DNA from: Pseudomonadota bacterium
Lineage (GTDB): Bacteria > Pseudomonadota > Alphaproteobacteria > Sphingomonadales > Sphingomonadaceae
DNA: 64,000 nucleotides
Direction of reading: 5' to 3'
Assembly (NCBI GenBank): GCA_020160755.1
Contig: JAIUPN010000002.1
Location: 248,001-312,000 of the forward strand
Every line of letters starts with the position of its first letter. Position 1 is the first letter of the stretch. The notes under the pieces were generated by a model. That model did no database searches, had not been told where the DNA came from, and saw nothing but the letters and a program-made list of their open reading frames with translations. Below are positions 57,670-64,000 of this stretch, one piece after another. The position numbers and the translations under genes are program-made.

Positions 57670-57735
57670 TTACTATATTCGACGCACCAGTCAAGTTTTT
57701 GGTGGTGATAGGAACATAAAGTTGTGGGGTTATGC

Positions 57736-58653
57736 ATGAGCCAAGATGATGCGGAAACGATCGACGATCTGAAGCCGGGGCTGCGCCGCCGACTCGAATT
57801 CATTGATTTTCGGCTCTTTTGGGATGGCCGGATCAATCGATCAGACTTGCGAGAGCACTTCAAAATCTCGGCGCAGCAGGCCTCCAACGATCTGGAAAAG
57901 TTTGCTGAGTTCGCTCCTCACAGCATGGCCTACGATCAGCACGCTAAGTGCTTCGTGCGCACCGAAACCTTTGAACCAGTCTTCGTCACCGGTCAGGCGC
58001 ATCGATATCTCCTCCAGTTGCAGGCACTGAAGCTGGGATGGCTTGATAAGAATCACACATGGTTTGGGGCCGTGCCCGACATTGAAGTCGTGGAGCTTCG
58101 CCGACGGCCCCTAAGTGACGAACTGGTCATGCTGTTGACCACTGCGATCAACGAGCGTCGCCAGATAAGGGTCAAGTACTGGACGATGAGCGGCAAGCCC
58201 GCGACGGAGAGGGTGCTCGCACCACATTCACTCGCTTACGTGGCGGGCCGCTGGCACATACGCGCTTACGATGCGGGCAATGGTGATTTTCGGGATTTCA
58301 ACCTCGGGCGGTTGGAGAACGTCGAACTCAGCGGTCACAGTTCGATCGACCCGAGCTTCGACTTCGAATGGAAGTCAATTGGACGGCTGCGCCTGCGACC
58401 AAACCCCGAACTCCCCGCCGAAGAGCAGGAAGCGGTTCGGCGCGAATTCGCTTTCGAGGGCGAGGAGATGGAGAAGCCGTGCCGATTGGCGCTCCTTTTC
58501 TATCTTCGCTCAGAGTACCACCTCGCAGATGACGGTATCGACAAGCGCAAACGCCACCTCGTGCTGCTTAATAATGATGAACTGGAGGAACTGAGGTTAT
58601 CGGCGAGGCGCATGAGCGTTATGGCACTTCAAGGTGGCGTTGAGCCGCAATGA
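57736..58653 (+). CDS. WYL-domain transcriptional regulator (CapW/BrxR-like)
   Basis: Protein of 305 residues. The N-terminal 20-75 is a winged helix (RRRLEFIDFRLFWDGRINRSDLREHFKIS, AQQASNDLEKF), residues about 140-205 a WYL domain (RRQIRVKYWTMSG, ERVLAPHSLAYVAGRWHIRAYDA, FRDFNLGRL) and 225-300 the C-terminal extension. This is the layout of BrxR/CapW repressors that control anti-phage operons and are thought to sense nucleic acid or nucleotides through the WYL domain. The ATG at 57736 was preferred over an upstream GTG at 57724. It lies divergent from the SEC-C/TIR unit. Confidence 0.88.
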   Translation: MSQDDAETIDDLKPGLRRRLEFIDFRLFWDGRINRSDLREHFKISAQQASNDLEKFAEFAPHSMAYDQHAKCFVRTETFEPVFVTGQAHRYLLQLQALKLGWLDKNHTWFGAVPDIEVVELRRRPLSDELVMLLTTAINERRQIRVKYWTMSGKPATERVLAPHSLAYVAGRWHIRAYDAGNGDFRDFNLGRLENVELSGHSSIDPSFDFEWKSIGRLRLRPNPELPAEEQEAVRREFAFEGEEMEKPCRLALLFYLRSEYHLADDGIDKRKRHLVLLNNDELEELRLSARRMSVMALQGGVEPQ

Positions 58654-59369
58654 ATTTGGCAGACCTACATGCAGTAGATTGGCGCGACCCGGTCATAGGG
58701 TTCGCCCTGTTTGGCAGCAGGGCGCGCGGCGATGAGGATGCCGAATCCGATTACGATATTCTTGTTTGGTCTGAGGGGTCGCAACCCCACACGATCCGGC
58801 TCGGCATGCACGCGCTGGCTGTCTATCCTTGCGACTACCTTCTGCGGAAAGCCGAGCAAGGAGACTTGTTCGTAAGCCATCTGGTTCATGAGGCCAAGGA
58901 GATCTGGGATCCGCGTTCCCTCCTGAAAGCATTGCGAACGTGCTTCTCGCCCAAGCAGTCATACGGTCGTGAGATCGACTTGGCCGCGCAGATTGGAAAG
59001 TTTGTTTTACAATTCCACCATCGTATGCCGAACGTTCTCATTAACCGCAGGATCGCTTGGGTTGTGCGCACAATCTTGATAGCCAAGGCGATGGAAATTG
59101 GCGCGCCAGTCTTTGCTACGCGAGAATTGACAAGCCTGCTTTGCGCGCCGGAGGCCGTTCCGCTTATCGCCCTCAAGGACGATGCGGAATTTCGCCCTGA
59201 TGGCTTGATAGGCTTGGATTCATTTCTATCGCGCTGGGTTGCGCCGTGGAACGAGGCTGCGAGCACGATTGATGAATTTCGGGCACTCTTTGAGGCAAGT
59301 GAAAACGATTTCGGACTGCAGACTATTAAATCATTGCGGAATGTAACGGACGCCACAGATTATCGATGA
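58650..59369 (+). CDS. Polymerase-beta-superfamily nucleotidyltransferase
   Basis: Protein of 239 residues. The catalytic motif GSRARGDEDAESDYDILVW (GS followed by the D-x-D pair) sits at about 22-40, as in minimal nucleotidyltransferases (MNT). The remaining 150 residues are mainly helical (AAQIGKFVLQFHHRMPNVLINRRIAWVVRTILIAKAME), which could be a substrate-binding or HEPN-like bundle, although no clear R-x4-6-H motif is present. MNT proteins can AMPylate toxins or transfer nucleotides to tRNA. Its ATG overlaps the WYL stop (ATGA), so the two are coupled. It is too short and motif-poor to be called a CD-NTase. Confidence 0.82.
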   Translation: MNLADLHAVDWRDPVIGFALFGSRARGDEDAESDYDILVWSEGSQPHTIRLGMHALAVYPCDYLLRKAEQGDLFVSHLVHEAKEIWDPRSLLKALRTCFSPKQSYGREIDLAAQIGKFVLQFHHRMPNVLINRRIAWVVRTILIAKAMEIGAPVFATRELTSLLCAPEAVPLIALKDDAEFRPDGLIGLDSFLSRWVAPWNEAASTIDEFRALFEASENDFGLQTIKSLRNVTDATDYR

Positions 59370-59414
59370 GCGACCTGGTCGATGCTGATGGCAGGGCGCA
59401 GCGCAGCACGCGCG

Positions 59415-59876
59415 TTAGGCACGCCCGCGTCGCGCCGGAGCCTTGGCCGCTTTCGCAGCGGGCTTACGACCGCCGCCGCGTCCCTTGGTGCCAAGACCGA
59501 TCGATTTGGCGAGTGCCCGCCGCGTCTCGGCATAGTTCGGCGCGACCATCGGATAGTCTTTCGGGAGATTCCATTTCGCACGATAGTCGTCGGGCGTCAT
59601 GCCATAGGCGGTCATCAAATGACGGCGCATCATCTTCAGCTTCTTTCCGTCCTCGAGACAGACAATATAGTCGGGCTTGACCGATGAACGGATCGAGACT
59701 GCTGGCTTCTGTTCCTCGACCGGCTCAACAACCGGCGAACCCAGCCCCGCAAGCGCGCCGTGAACGCGGGTGATCAGATCGGGAAGATCGGCGAGGCCGA
59801 CGCTGTTGTTCGATACATGTGCCGCGACAATATCGGCGGTCAGCGTGAGCAACATATCCTGAGTGTCTTCGGCCAT
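59415..59876 (-). CDS. MucR/Ros-family transcriptional regulator
   Basis: Protein of 153 residues. The Ros-type zinc-finger region is at 70-118 (YIVCLEDGKKLKMMRRHLMTAYGMTPDDYRAKWNLPKDYPMVAPNYAETRR), with Cys73, Asp76 and His86 readable as ligands, followed by an Ala/Lys/Arg-rich tail that could bind DNA non-specifically. In alphaproteobacteria MucR represses cell-surface and horizontally acquired genes. GAGGAG lies 7 bases before the ATG. A GC hairpin separates it from the ParB gene upstream. Confidence 0.9.
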   Translation of the reverse strand: MAEDTQDMLLTLTADIVAAHVSNNSVGLADLPDLITRVHGALAGLGSPVVEPVEEQKPAVSIRSSVKPDYIVCLEDGKKLKMMRRHLMTAYGMTPDDYRAKWNLPKDYPMVAPNYAETRRALAKSIGLGTKGRGGGRKPAAKAAKAPARRGRA

Positions 59877-60004
59877 CGGTTATCTCCTCTTCGACCCACG
59901 CCCTATCGACTGCCTTGCCGCCCGGCCATGACTATTTGACCGATAGGCTATCGCGCCGTGGGCCCAAGGGCGCGCGGCGCGCGATTTTTTTTGCCGGATG
60001 GAAT

Positions 60005-60028
60005 GGGCGGCGGCACGCGCCGCCGCCC
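60005..60028 (-). terminator. GC hairpin between the ParB-like gene and mucR
   Basis: Perfect 10-bp stem GGGCGGCGGC / GCCGCCGCCC with a 4-base loop, directly after the ParB-like stop on the minus strand. No U-run follows (ATTCCATCC), so it may only partly terminate or may protect the 3' end. Confidence 0.5.
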
Positions 60029-60035
60029 TCGACCG

Positions 60036-61769
60036 TCACGCGGCTTTGCGCTCCGGCTCGTCCTCGGCGTCCGCCAAAGCCAGTTCACCATGCGCCGTCA
60101 CGGCCCCCACCGCGCCGCGAGCCGTGTAGCCGGCGGGCGGGAAGGCCATCCATTTCGGCACCCACCCCTCAACCTTGGTCCGGCCATTGTTGCCGTCCAG
60201 ATGATCGCGAACGATCGCCTTCAAGGTCGCGCCCTTCTCTTTGGCATTGGCGGCGGAAACCTCGTTTCCACCGACATCGGCAATCAGCGCGGTCAGAACT
60301 TCCTTGTCGCGAAGACCAGCGAAGAAAGCGTCGTCGGCGCTCCACCACGCGGCCATGTCGACACCGATTTGGAGGCCAACCGCCTCGACGACTGCGCTCC
60401 CGGCGAGCAGCGTCTCACCCATAACGATAGCGATGACGTCCATTACCGCACGGTCTGGCAGATCGAGCAGTCGCTGGAACAGGCCCGCGAGCGACATCGG
60501 ATTGCCGCAGGTCACAGTCGGTTCCTCGGCATCGAAACCGAGCAGCGCCAGCACCGCGCGCCGCTTCTCGTCGAACACCACCTCGGCCCGGCTGACCTCA
60601 ACGCTTTCGCGCACATCGTCATCCTTCGCCGACTGCGGCTCGACCCGCACATTCCAGAGCGGCGAACCGGCGATGATGTGGGCGACCATCAACCGCAGCG
60701 CGACCGGCGGGTGGCCGGTCAGTTCGGCGCGCACGGCGGCATGGCGATGAAGATCAACATAGGTCTGCATTCGCGAAGTCAGTTCAGGGCGCGAGGCTTT
60801 CGGCGTTGCTTCGATCTTCTCGCCCTTTTCGAGCCGCGCCGCTTCCTTGGCCGTAACATAGCCTTCGTGGATATCGACCTCGCCGCTATCGCGGACCTCG
60901 ATATAGACACGCCCGCCCTTGCGCTTCGCCGCGTGGCGATGTTGCCATTCGCAAAAATAATCGCCCTTTGGCAGGACAACGACCTCGCTCCACCCCGCGT
61001 CCAGAAAGTGTGACCGGCGTTCCTCGACGGCAGTAAGCTGGGCGGTCCAGAAAGCGTCGCTGTCCGCGAAATAGCGTTCGTCCCCGAACAGATCAGCAAT
61101 GACCGAAAGACCGCTCGCCTCGACGTCAAACAGCGCATGGGCAGCACTGACCGCGCCACCGCCGAACAGCCAATTCTTGAGCTGCTGGCCCTGCGGGCAA
61201 TAGGCATCCGCGGCGTCGAAAAGTGCCAACCAATCGCGCTGCTGCGATTTGGAGGCCATCGTCAGATGCCGCACCGTACCCGCGCTGATCTTCTCCTTCG
61301 CATAGAGCGAGCGGATACGCGGCAAGAGATTGCCGAGCGCGAGAATGCGCTTCACCATTGCCTCGGGCATTCCGAACGTGTCGGAAATATCGGCGATGCT
61401 GCGCCCCTCGCGGACCAGCCGGGTATAGGTGACCCATTGGGTGACCTCGTCGGCATCGCGCCGCGCGACATTCTCGATCAAAGAGGCTTCGAGCGCGGCG
61501 GCATCGTCGCCTTCTTCGAGGATCGCGCAAGGGAGCGGCTCGGCTTCGCCTTTCTCCCCCGCGACGATGATCGCGGCTGTGAAGCGCCGTGCACCCGCCA
61601 CGATCTCGAACGCACCCTCGGCGCAGTTCGGCCGCACGATCAGTGGAACGAGAACGCCGCGCGCACGGACGGTCGGCAGAATATCCGCCACATTGGGCGG
61701 CTTCTTGGCGTAGCGCATATTGGTCTTGCTGATCGACAGCTTGCCAAGATCGATAAAGTCGAGTTTCAT
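60036..61769 (-). CDS. ParB-domain protein of plasmid/ICE type
   Basis: Protein of 577 residues. The N-terminal ParB/Srx-like nuclease-fold domain has LSISKTNMRYAKKP, GVLVPLIVRP and FEIVAGARRFTAAI, then LEASLIENVARRDADEVTQW and the HTH region SIADISDTFGMPEAMVKRILALGNLLPRI. A long C-terminal half (about 200-577) has its own helical and acidic segments, longer than in chromosomal ParB. It resembles ParB-like proteins encoded on sphingomonad plasmids and ICEs. AAAGG 8 bases before the ATG at 61769 supports this start over the GTG three codons earlier. No ParA is in view. Confidence 0.87.
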   Translation of the reverse strand: MKLDFIDLGKLSISKTNMRYAKKPPNVADILPTVRARGVLVPLIVRPNCAEGAFEIVAGARRFTAAIIVAGEKGEAEPLPCAILEEGDDAAALEASLIENVARRDADEVTQWVTYTRLVREGRSIADISDTFGMPEAMVKRILALGNLLPRIRSLYAKEKISAGTVRHLTMASKSQQRDWLALFDAADAYCPQGQQLKNWLFGGGAVSAAHALFDVEASGLSVIADLFGDERYFADSDAFWTAQLTAVEERRSHFLDAGWSEVVVLPKGDYFCEWQHRHAAKRKGGRVYIEVRDSGEVDIHEGYVTAKEAARLEKGEKIEATPKASRPELTSRMQTYVDLHRHAAVRAELTGHPPVALRLMVAHIIAGSPLWNVRVEPQSAKDDDVRESVEVSRAEVVFDEKRRAVLALLGFDAEEPTVTCGNPMSLAGLFQRLLDLPDRAVMDVIAIVMGETLLAGSAVVEAVGLQIGVDMAAWWSADDAFFAGLRDKEVLTALIADVGGNEVSAANAKEKGATLKAIVRDHLDGNNGRTKVEGWVPKWMAFPPAGYTARGAVGAVTAHGELALADAEDEPERKAA

Positions 61770-61867
61770 TGTCTTCACCTTTCTTTGTGGAAGGTGCCGG
61801 TCCGTCGAGTTTCGCGATTGGGCGGACCGGCTTAGATTGGCGGCGAGACGCGCCGCCCGCGTCTGCC

Positions 61868-62311
61868 TCAGCCCTCGGACTTCGGAAGTTCATCGCCACG
61901 CGCGGCACGGCGGAAATTCTGTTCGGCGGTGATGATCGATCCCGCGCGCCGCGCCGCGCCGGTCCAGCCCGACAACGGAACCTCGGATGCAAAGCCCAGA
62001 TCGCGCTCGATGCCGAGACCAAAGGGCAGTCGCACCGACGCCAGTTCGGACAGGCTGAACGAACCGAGTTCGGGGCAGCCGAAACCAAGATCGGCCAGCC
62101 CGAACAGCGTATCGCCATCCTCGCCCAATTCGGTCGCGAGCCATGTCGCCGAGCCGACCGGCGAGAAGAATTTGGCAACCGGCACGAAATCCGGCTCCAC
62201 CGCACCCGCCATCACGGCTGCCCGTCGCGCCTCGTCATTCGCGCGCAAGCCCGCATGCAATTCAGTGGACAGGAGCTTGCCCCCATCACGCCGTTCGTTG
62301 GTCTTTCCCAT
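61868..62311 (-). CDS. DUF2958 domain protein
   Basis: Protein of 147 residues with the family core FVPVAKFFSPVGSATWLATEL, DTLFGLADLGFGCPELGSFSLSELASVRLPFGLGIERDLGF and a final helix. DUF2958 proteins have no assigned activity but are regular members of plasmid and ICE backbones near ParB and antirestriction genes, as here. The start at 62311 has GGAGG 5 bases upstream; a Met four codons earlier is possible. It lies about 100 bases before the ParB gene and probably shares its transcript. Confidence 0.85.
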   Translation of the reverse strand: MGKTNERRDGGKLLSTELHAGLRANDEARRAAVMAGAVEPDFVPVAKFFSPVGSATWLATELGEDGDTLFGLADLGFGCPELGSFSLSELASVRLPFGLGIERDLGFASEVPLSGWTGAARRAGSIITAEQNFRRAARGDELPKSEG

Positions 62312-62339
62312 GTCATCCTCCATTCCCGCCCCCTAACCA

Positions 62340-62900
62340 TCAGGCCCCCGGCAGAGCGGGGGTGGGCGGCGAGAACGACCTGCCGGGCGCGGCCAGGAAG
62401 GCGGCCCGCACCCGAAGGGCTGGAACGAAGAGGAAGAGCCGCGCAGCGGCTTGCGGGACGCCGGGACGCGCCCAGAGGGGAGAGCCGGCCAACCCAGCGA
62501 CAGACGGGAGGCCGATCGATAACGCCGCCGCGTTCAATGCGGCGCCGACATGATCGTCAGCGACGAGGACTTATTCGCCGTTCCGGCGGATCGTGAGAAG
62601 AGACGCGCTCTCGGACCGGCCGCGGGCGGTGTGGCGTGCGCGCGCAGATGTGCTTAGCCGCCTCACCGCCAAGATAGCCGGGCCGAGTGCGCAGCGCGGT
62701 TAGAATAGACGCGCGATCCCTGTCGGCGCCCGCCGCCGGCAGCGAGCGCCCAATAACAACCGCGTACAATATCGGAGGAGTCGCGGGGGCGGCCAGCCCC
62801 TGCGGAAGGGGTACGGACGGACTAAAGGCCGACCGTCAGAGGAAAACTTTCCTCTTGCTATCTAGGATCAGATCGACGTGTCCATGCAACACCGGCAAGG
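62340..62900. other. Gene-poor region between divergent units
   Basis: About 560 bases with high GC and no open frame of credible composition; short frames (for example 62687-62923) are arginine- or alanine-rich and lack ribosome sites. Small palindromes such as GCCGCCGCGTTCAATGCGGC are present. It may hold promoters, a structured RNA or plasmid-type control sequence, but nothing specific is recognised. Confidence 0.4.
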
Positions 62901-62911
62901 CACTAAATCGT

Positions 62912-62946
62912 GAGTCAAAGTGATGCAAATTGTTGCAATTTGACTC
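62912..62946 (+). promoter_or_regulatory. Nested inverted repeats and promoter before the RHH gene
   Basis: GAGTCAAA (62912-62919) and TTTGACTC (62939-62946) flank an inner palindrome CAAATTG-TTG-CAATTTG (62926-62942). The right arm contains a -35-like TTGACT, with a weak AACATT 17 bases downstream. This is a good operator layout for the ribbon-helix-helix protein encoded 46 bases further on. Confidence 0.5.
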
Positions 62947-62991
62947 GCATTCAGCTAAAGAGAACATTAGAAGAACATTGGTGGGTTAACA

Positions 62992-63210
62992 ATGAGCGAT
63001 CGATCGAAAAAACTCGGCCCTAGAGTTACCGTCAGTGTGACGCCTGGAGACTATGAAACGCTCAACGCGCTTGCCGAAAGGGGCGATGTATCAGTCTCTT
63101 GGGTCGTGAGACGCGCCATCAATGAGTATTTACGGCGGCAACAGCAGCCAGCGCGCGCAGTACGGCGACAGACCCTCGACCAGCGATCGGCCTCACCAGA
63201 GCGGGCATAA
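62992..63210 (+). CDS. Ribbon-helix-helix (CopG-like) DNA-binding protein
   Basis: Protein of 72 residues. RVTVSVTPGDYETLNALAERGDVSVSWVVRRAINEYLRR is a typical RHH unit: a beta-strand followed by two helices. The C-terminal 20 residues are basic and unstructured. It may repress its own operon through the palindrome just upstream and could control the following methyltransferase. It may be an antitoxin-like regulator, but no partner toxin is seen. Ribosome site is weak (GTGGG). Confidence 0.8.
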   Translation: MSDRSKKLGPRVTVSVTPGDYETLNALAERGDVSVSWVVRRAINEYLRRQQQPARAVRRQTLDQRSASPERA

Positions 63211-63241
63211 ACGGATCAAAACTCCGAGGAAAGACGAGCAT

Positions 63242-64000
63242 ATGCTTCACGCCAAGACCCCACCGCAGAATGCGGCAGCGACGATGTCCGCAAAATCCTT
63301 GGACTCCCTTTACCGGCAGCCACTGGCGGCTAAGCGGACCGGCGCCCTTTATGGAGCCTTTCCTTATCCCACGAAGATTTCGCCAGAGGCGATCGCTCTG
63401 TATATCGCCGCCCATACAAAACCCGGCGACACCGTGTTTGACGGGTTTGGCGGTAGCGGGACGACTGGCCTTGCCGCGCTGCTTTGCGAGCGGCCGAGCG
63501 ATGAGCTGCGCGCCGAAGCGATCCGTCTCGGTCTCGACGTGGAATGGGGTGCCCGCAACGCCGTCCTCTATGAGCTTGGCGCGCTCGGTTCATTTGTTGG
63601 CCGGACTCTGACCAATCCTCCCGACCCTGCGACGTTTAGGAGGGCGGCCGAAGAAGTACTGGCGGCCGGGGAGGGCGAAGACGGTTGGATGTATGAGGCA
63701 CATGACCCCGCCGGGGGCATGGGCTCCCTCCGTCATCTGATCTGGAGCGACAAACTGAGCTGCCCTGCCTGCCGGAGCGTTATAACTCTGTGGGACGCAT
63801 GTGTTTTGCTCGATCCGGCAGAGATTTCTTCTACCTTCTCCTGCCCGAAATGCTGCCACCAAGCGCCCTTGGACAGTGTTCAGCGCGAAACGGTGTGCGA
63901 ACAGGACGATTTGCTGGGCGAAAAGCGCGAGCTGCGCGCGCGCGCGATGGCTCGCGTCCATGGCTCGACCGGGAAAAAACGCTGGTCGCGTCCCGCAACA
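63242..64000 (+). CDS. DNA methyltransferase with Cys-knuckle insert (3' end outside window)
   Basis: Open frame of 253 codons running off the right edge, starting MLHAKTPPQNAAATM. LYGAFPYPTKISPEAIALYIAAHTKPGDTVFDGFGGSGTTGLAAL contains a SAM-binding motif I of the amino-methyltransferase type (DGFGGSGTT). After it come two Cys pairs (CPAC...CPKC) about 30 residues apart, which look like a zinc ribbon inserted between motifs. The catalytic (D/N)PPY-type motif lies outside the window. Likely part of a restriction- or defence-related module. Confidence 0.72.
   Translation, partial: MLHAKTPPQNAAATMSAKSLDSLYRQPLAAKRTGALYGAFPYPTKISPEAIALYIAAHTKPGDTVFDGFGGSGTTGLAALLCERPSDELRAEAIRLGLDVEWGARNAVLYELGALGSFVGRTLTNPPDPATFRRAAEEVLAAGEGEDGWMYEAHDPAGGMGSLRHLIWSDKLSCPACRSVITLWDACVLLDPAEISSTFSCPKCCHQAPLDSVQRETVCEQDDLLGEKRELRARAMARVHGSTGKKRWSRPAT

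Larger units (their letters stand above)
55664..64000. mobile_element. Accessory region, probable genomic island or integrative element (right end outside window)
   Basis: From the transglutaminase stop onward the gene content changes to TIR, SEC-C, WYL, nucleotidyltransferase, MucR, ParB, DUF2958, ribbon-helix-helix and methyltransferase genes. GC falls visibly between 55.8 and 59.4 kb and codon use becomes less biased (more AT-ending codons) than in the left 55 kb. A tRNA-3'-like fragment lies at the junction. MucR/ParB/DUF2958 sets are frequent on sphingomonad plasmids and ICEs. No integrase or transposase is in view, so the mobile nature is an inference. Confidence 0.55.

Noticed and set aside
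55865..59369. Thoeris or CBASS assignment for the TIR/nucleotidyltransferase locus
   Set aside because: No ThsA-like SIR2/SLOG effector; the nucleotidyltransferase is a short MNT type without CD-NTase architecture, and no E1, JAB or Cap effector is present.
62687..62923. 78-codon plus-strand frame in the gene-poor stretch
   Set aside because: No ribosome site, no recognisable pattern, and it runs into the operator-like palindrome.

Overview
The window is high-GC alphaproteobacterial DNA and fits the Sphingomonadaceae, most likely a Sphingopyxis-like strain. The basis is the pair of long TonB-dependent receptors, the tonB-exbB-exbD-exbD operon, the ligase-associated Lhr/PdeM helicase-nuclease genes, the type of homoserine dehydrogenase and GlpX, and the MucR/ParB/DUF2958 mobile-element module typical of sphingomonads. 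The genus is an inference.

Layout of 1-55.66 kb (chromosomal core): two tandem TonB-dependent receptors (the first cut by the left edge); an lhr / retropepsin-like protease / pdeM operon; a VOC-ArsR-SRPBCC operon with 4-base overlaps; glutaminase, RlpA and gyrB (possibly leaderless); small lipoproteins; a tightly overlapping DUF4129-DUF4350-MoxR-DUF58-SpoIIM-RDD-nitroreductase operon; a fused 2-oxoacid dehydrogenase E1 plus an acyltransferase of the malonyl-CoA:ACP type; a LuxR/FixJ regulator with a degenerate receiver; a GtrB-GtrA-glycosyltransferase operon; two tRNA-Glu genes (CUC and UUC anticodons); ydbS-ydbT-recJ; an alkylsulfatase; glpX and hom; tonB-exbB-exbD-exbD; sodC; two MFS transporters; LMW-PTP and ThpR overlapping tail to tail; a YccA/BI-1 protein; a DUF2785 protein; a GST; CinA; and a transglutaminase-like protein.

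Layout of 55.66-64 kb (accessory, running off the right edge): just after the transglutaminase gene is a tRNA-3'-like fragment, followed by genes with visibly lower GC and less biased codon use. A two-gene unit (E2-like/SEC-C protein, then TIR protein) faces away from a two-gene unit (WYL regulator, then polymerase-beta-type nucleotidyltransferase). This four-gene locus looks like an immune or stress-response module and is the best candidate here for an undescribed system. The SEC-C protein carries an H-T-N...G-S-I-C...W pattern resembling the core of ubiquitin-conjugating enzymes, and its partner is a TIR protein with an N-terminal zinc-knuckle-like cluster. No E1, ubiquitin-like protein, JAB peptidase, ThsA or CBASS effector is visible in the window. 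Next come MucR, a long ParB-domain protein and a DUF2958 protein (plasmid/ICE housekeeping), a structured gene-poor stretch, a ribbon-helix-helix protein, and the start of a DNA methyltransferase with a cysteine-knuckle insert.

All calls come from reading the sequence and conceptual translations. No database search was possible.
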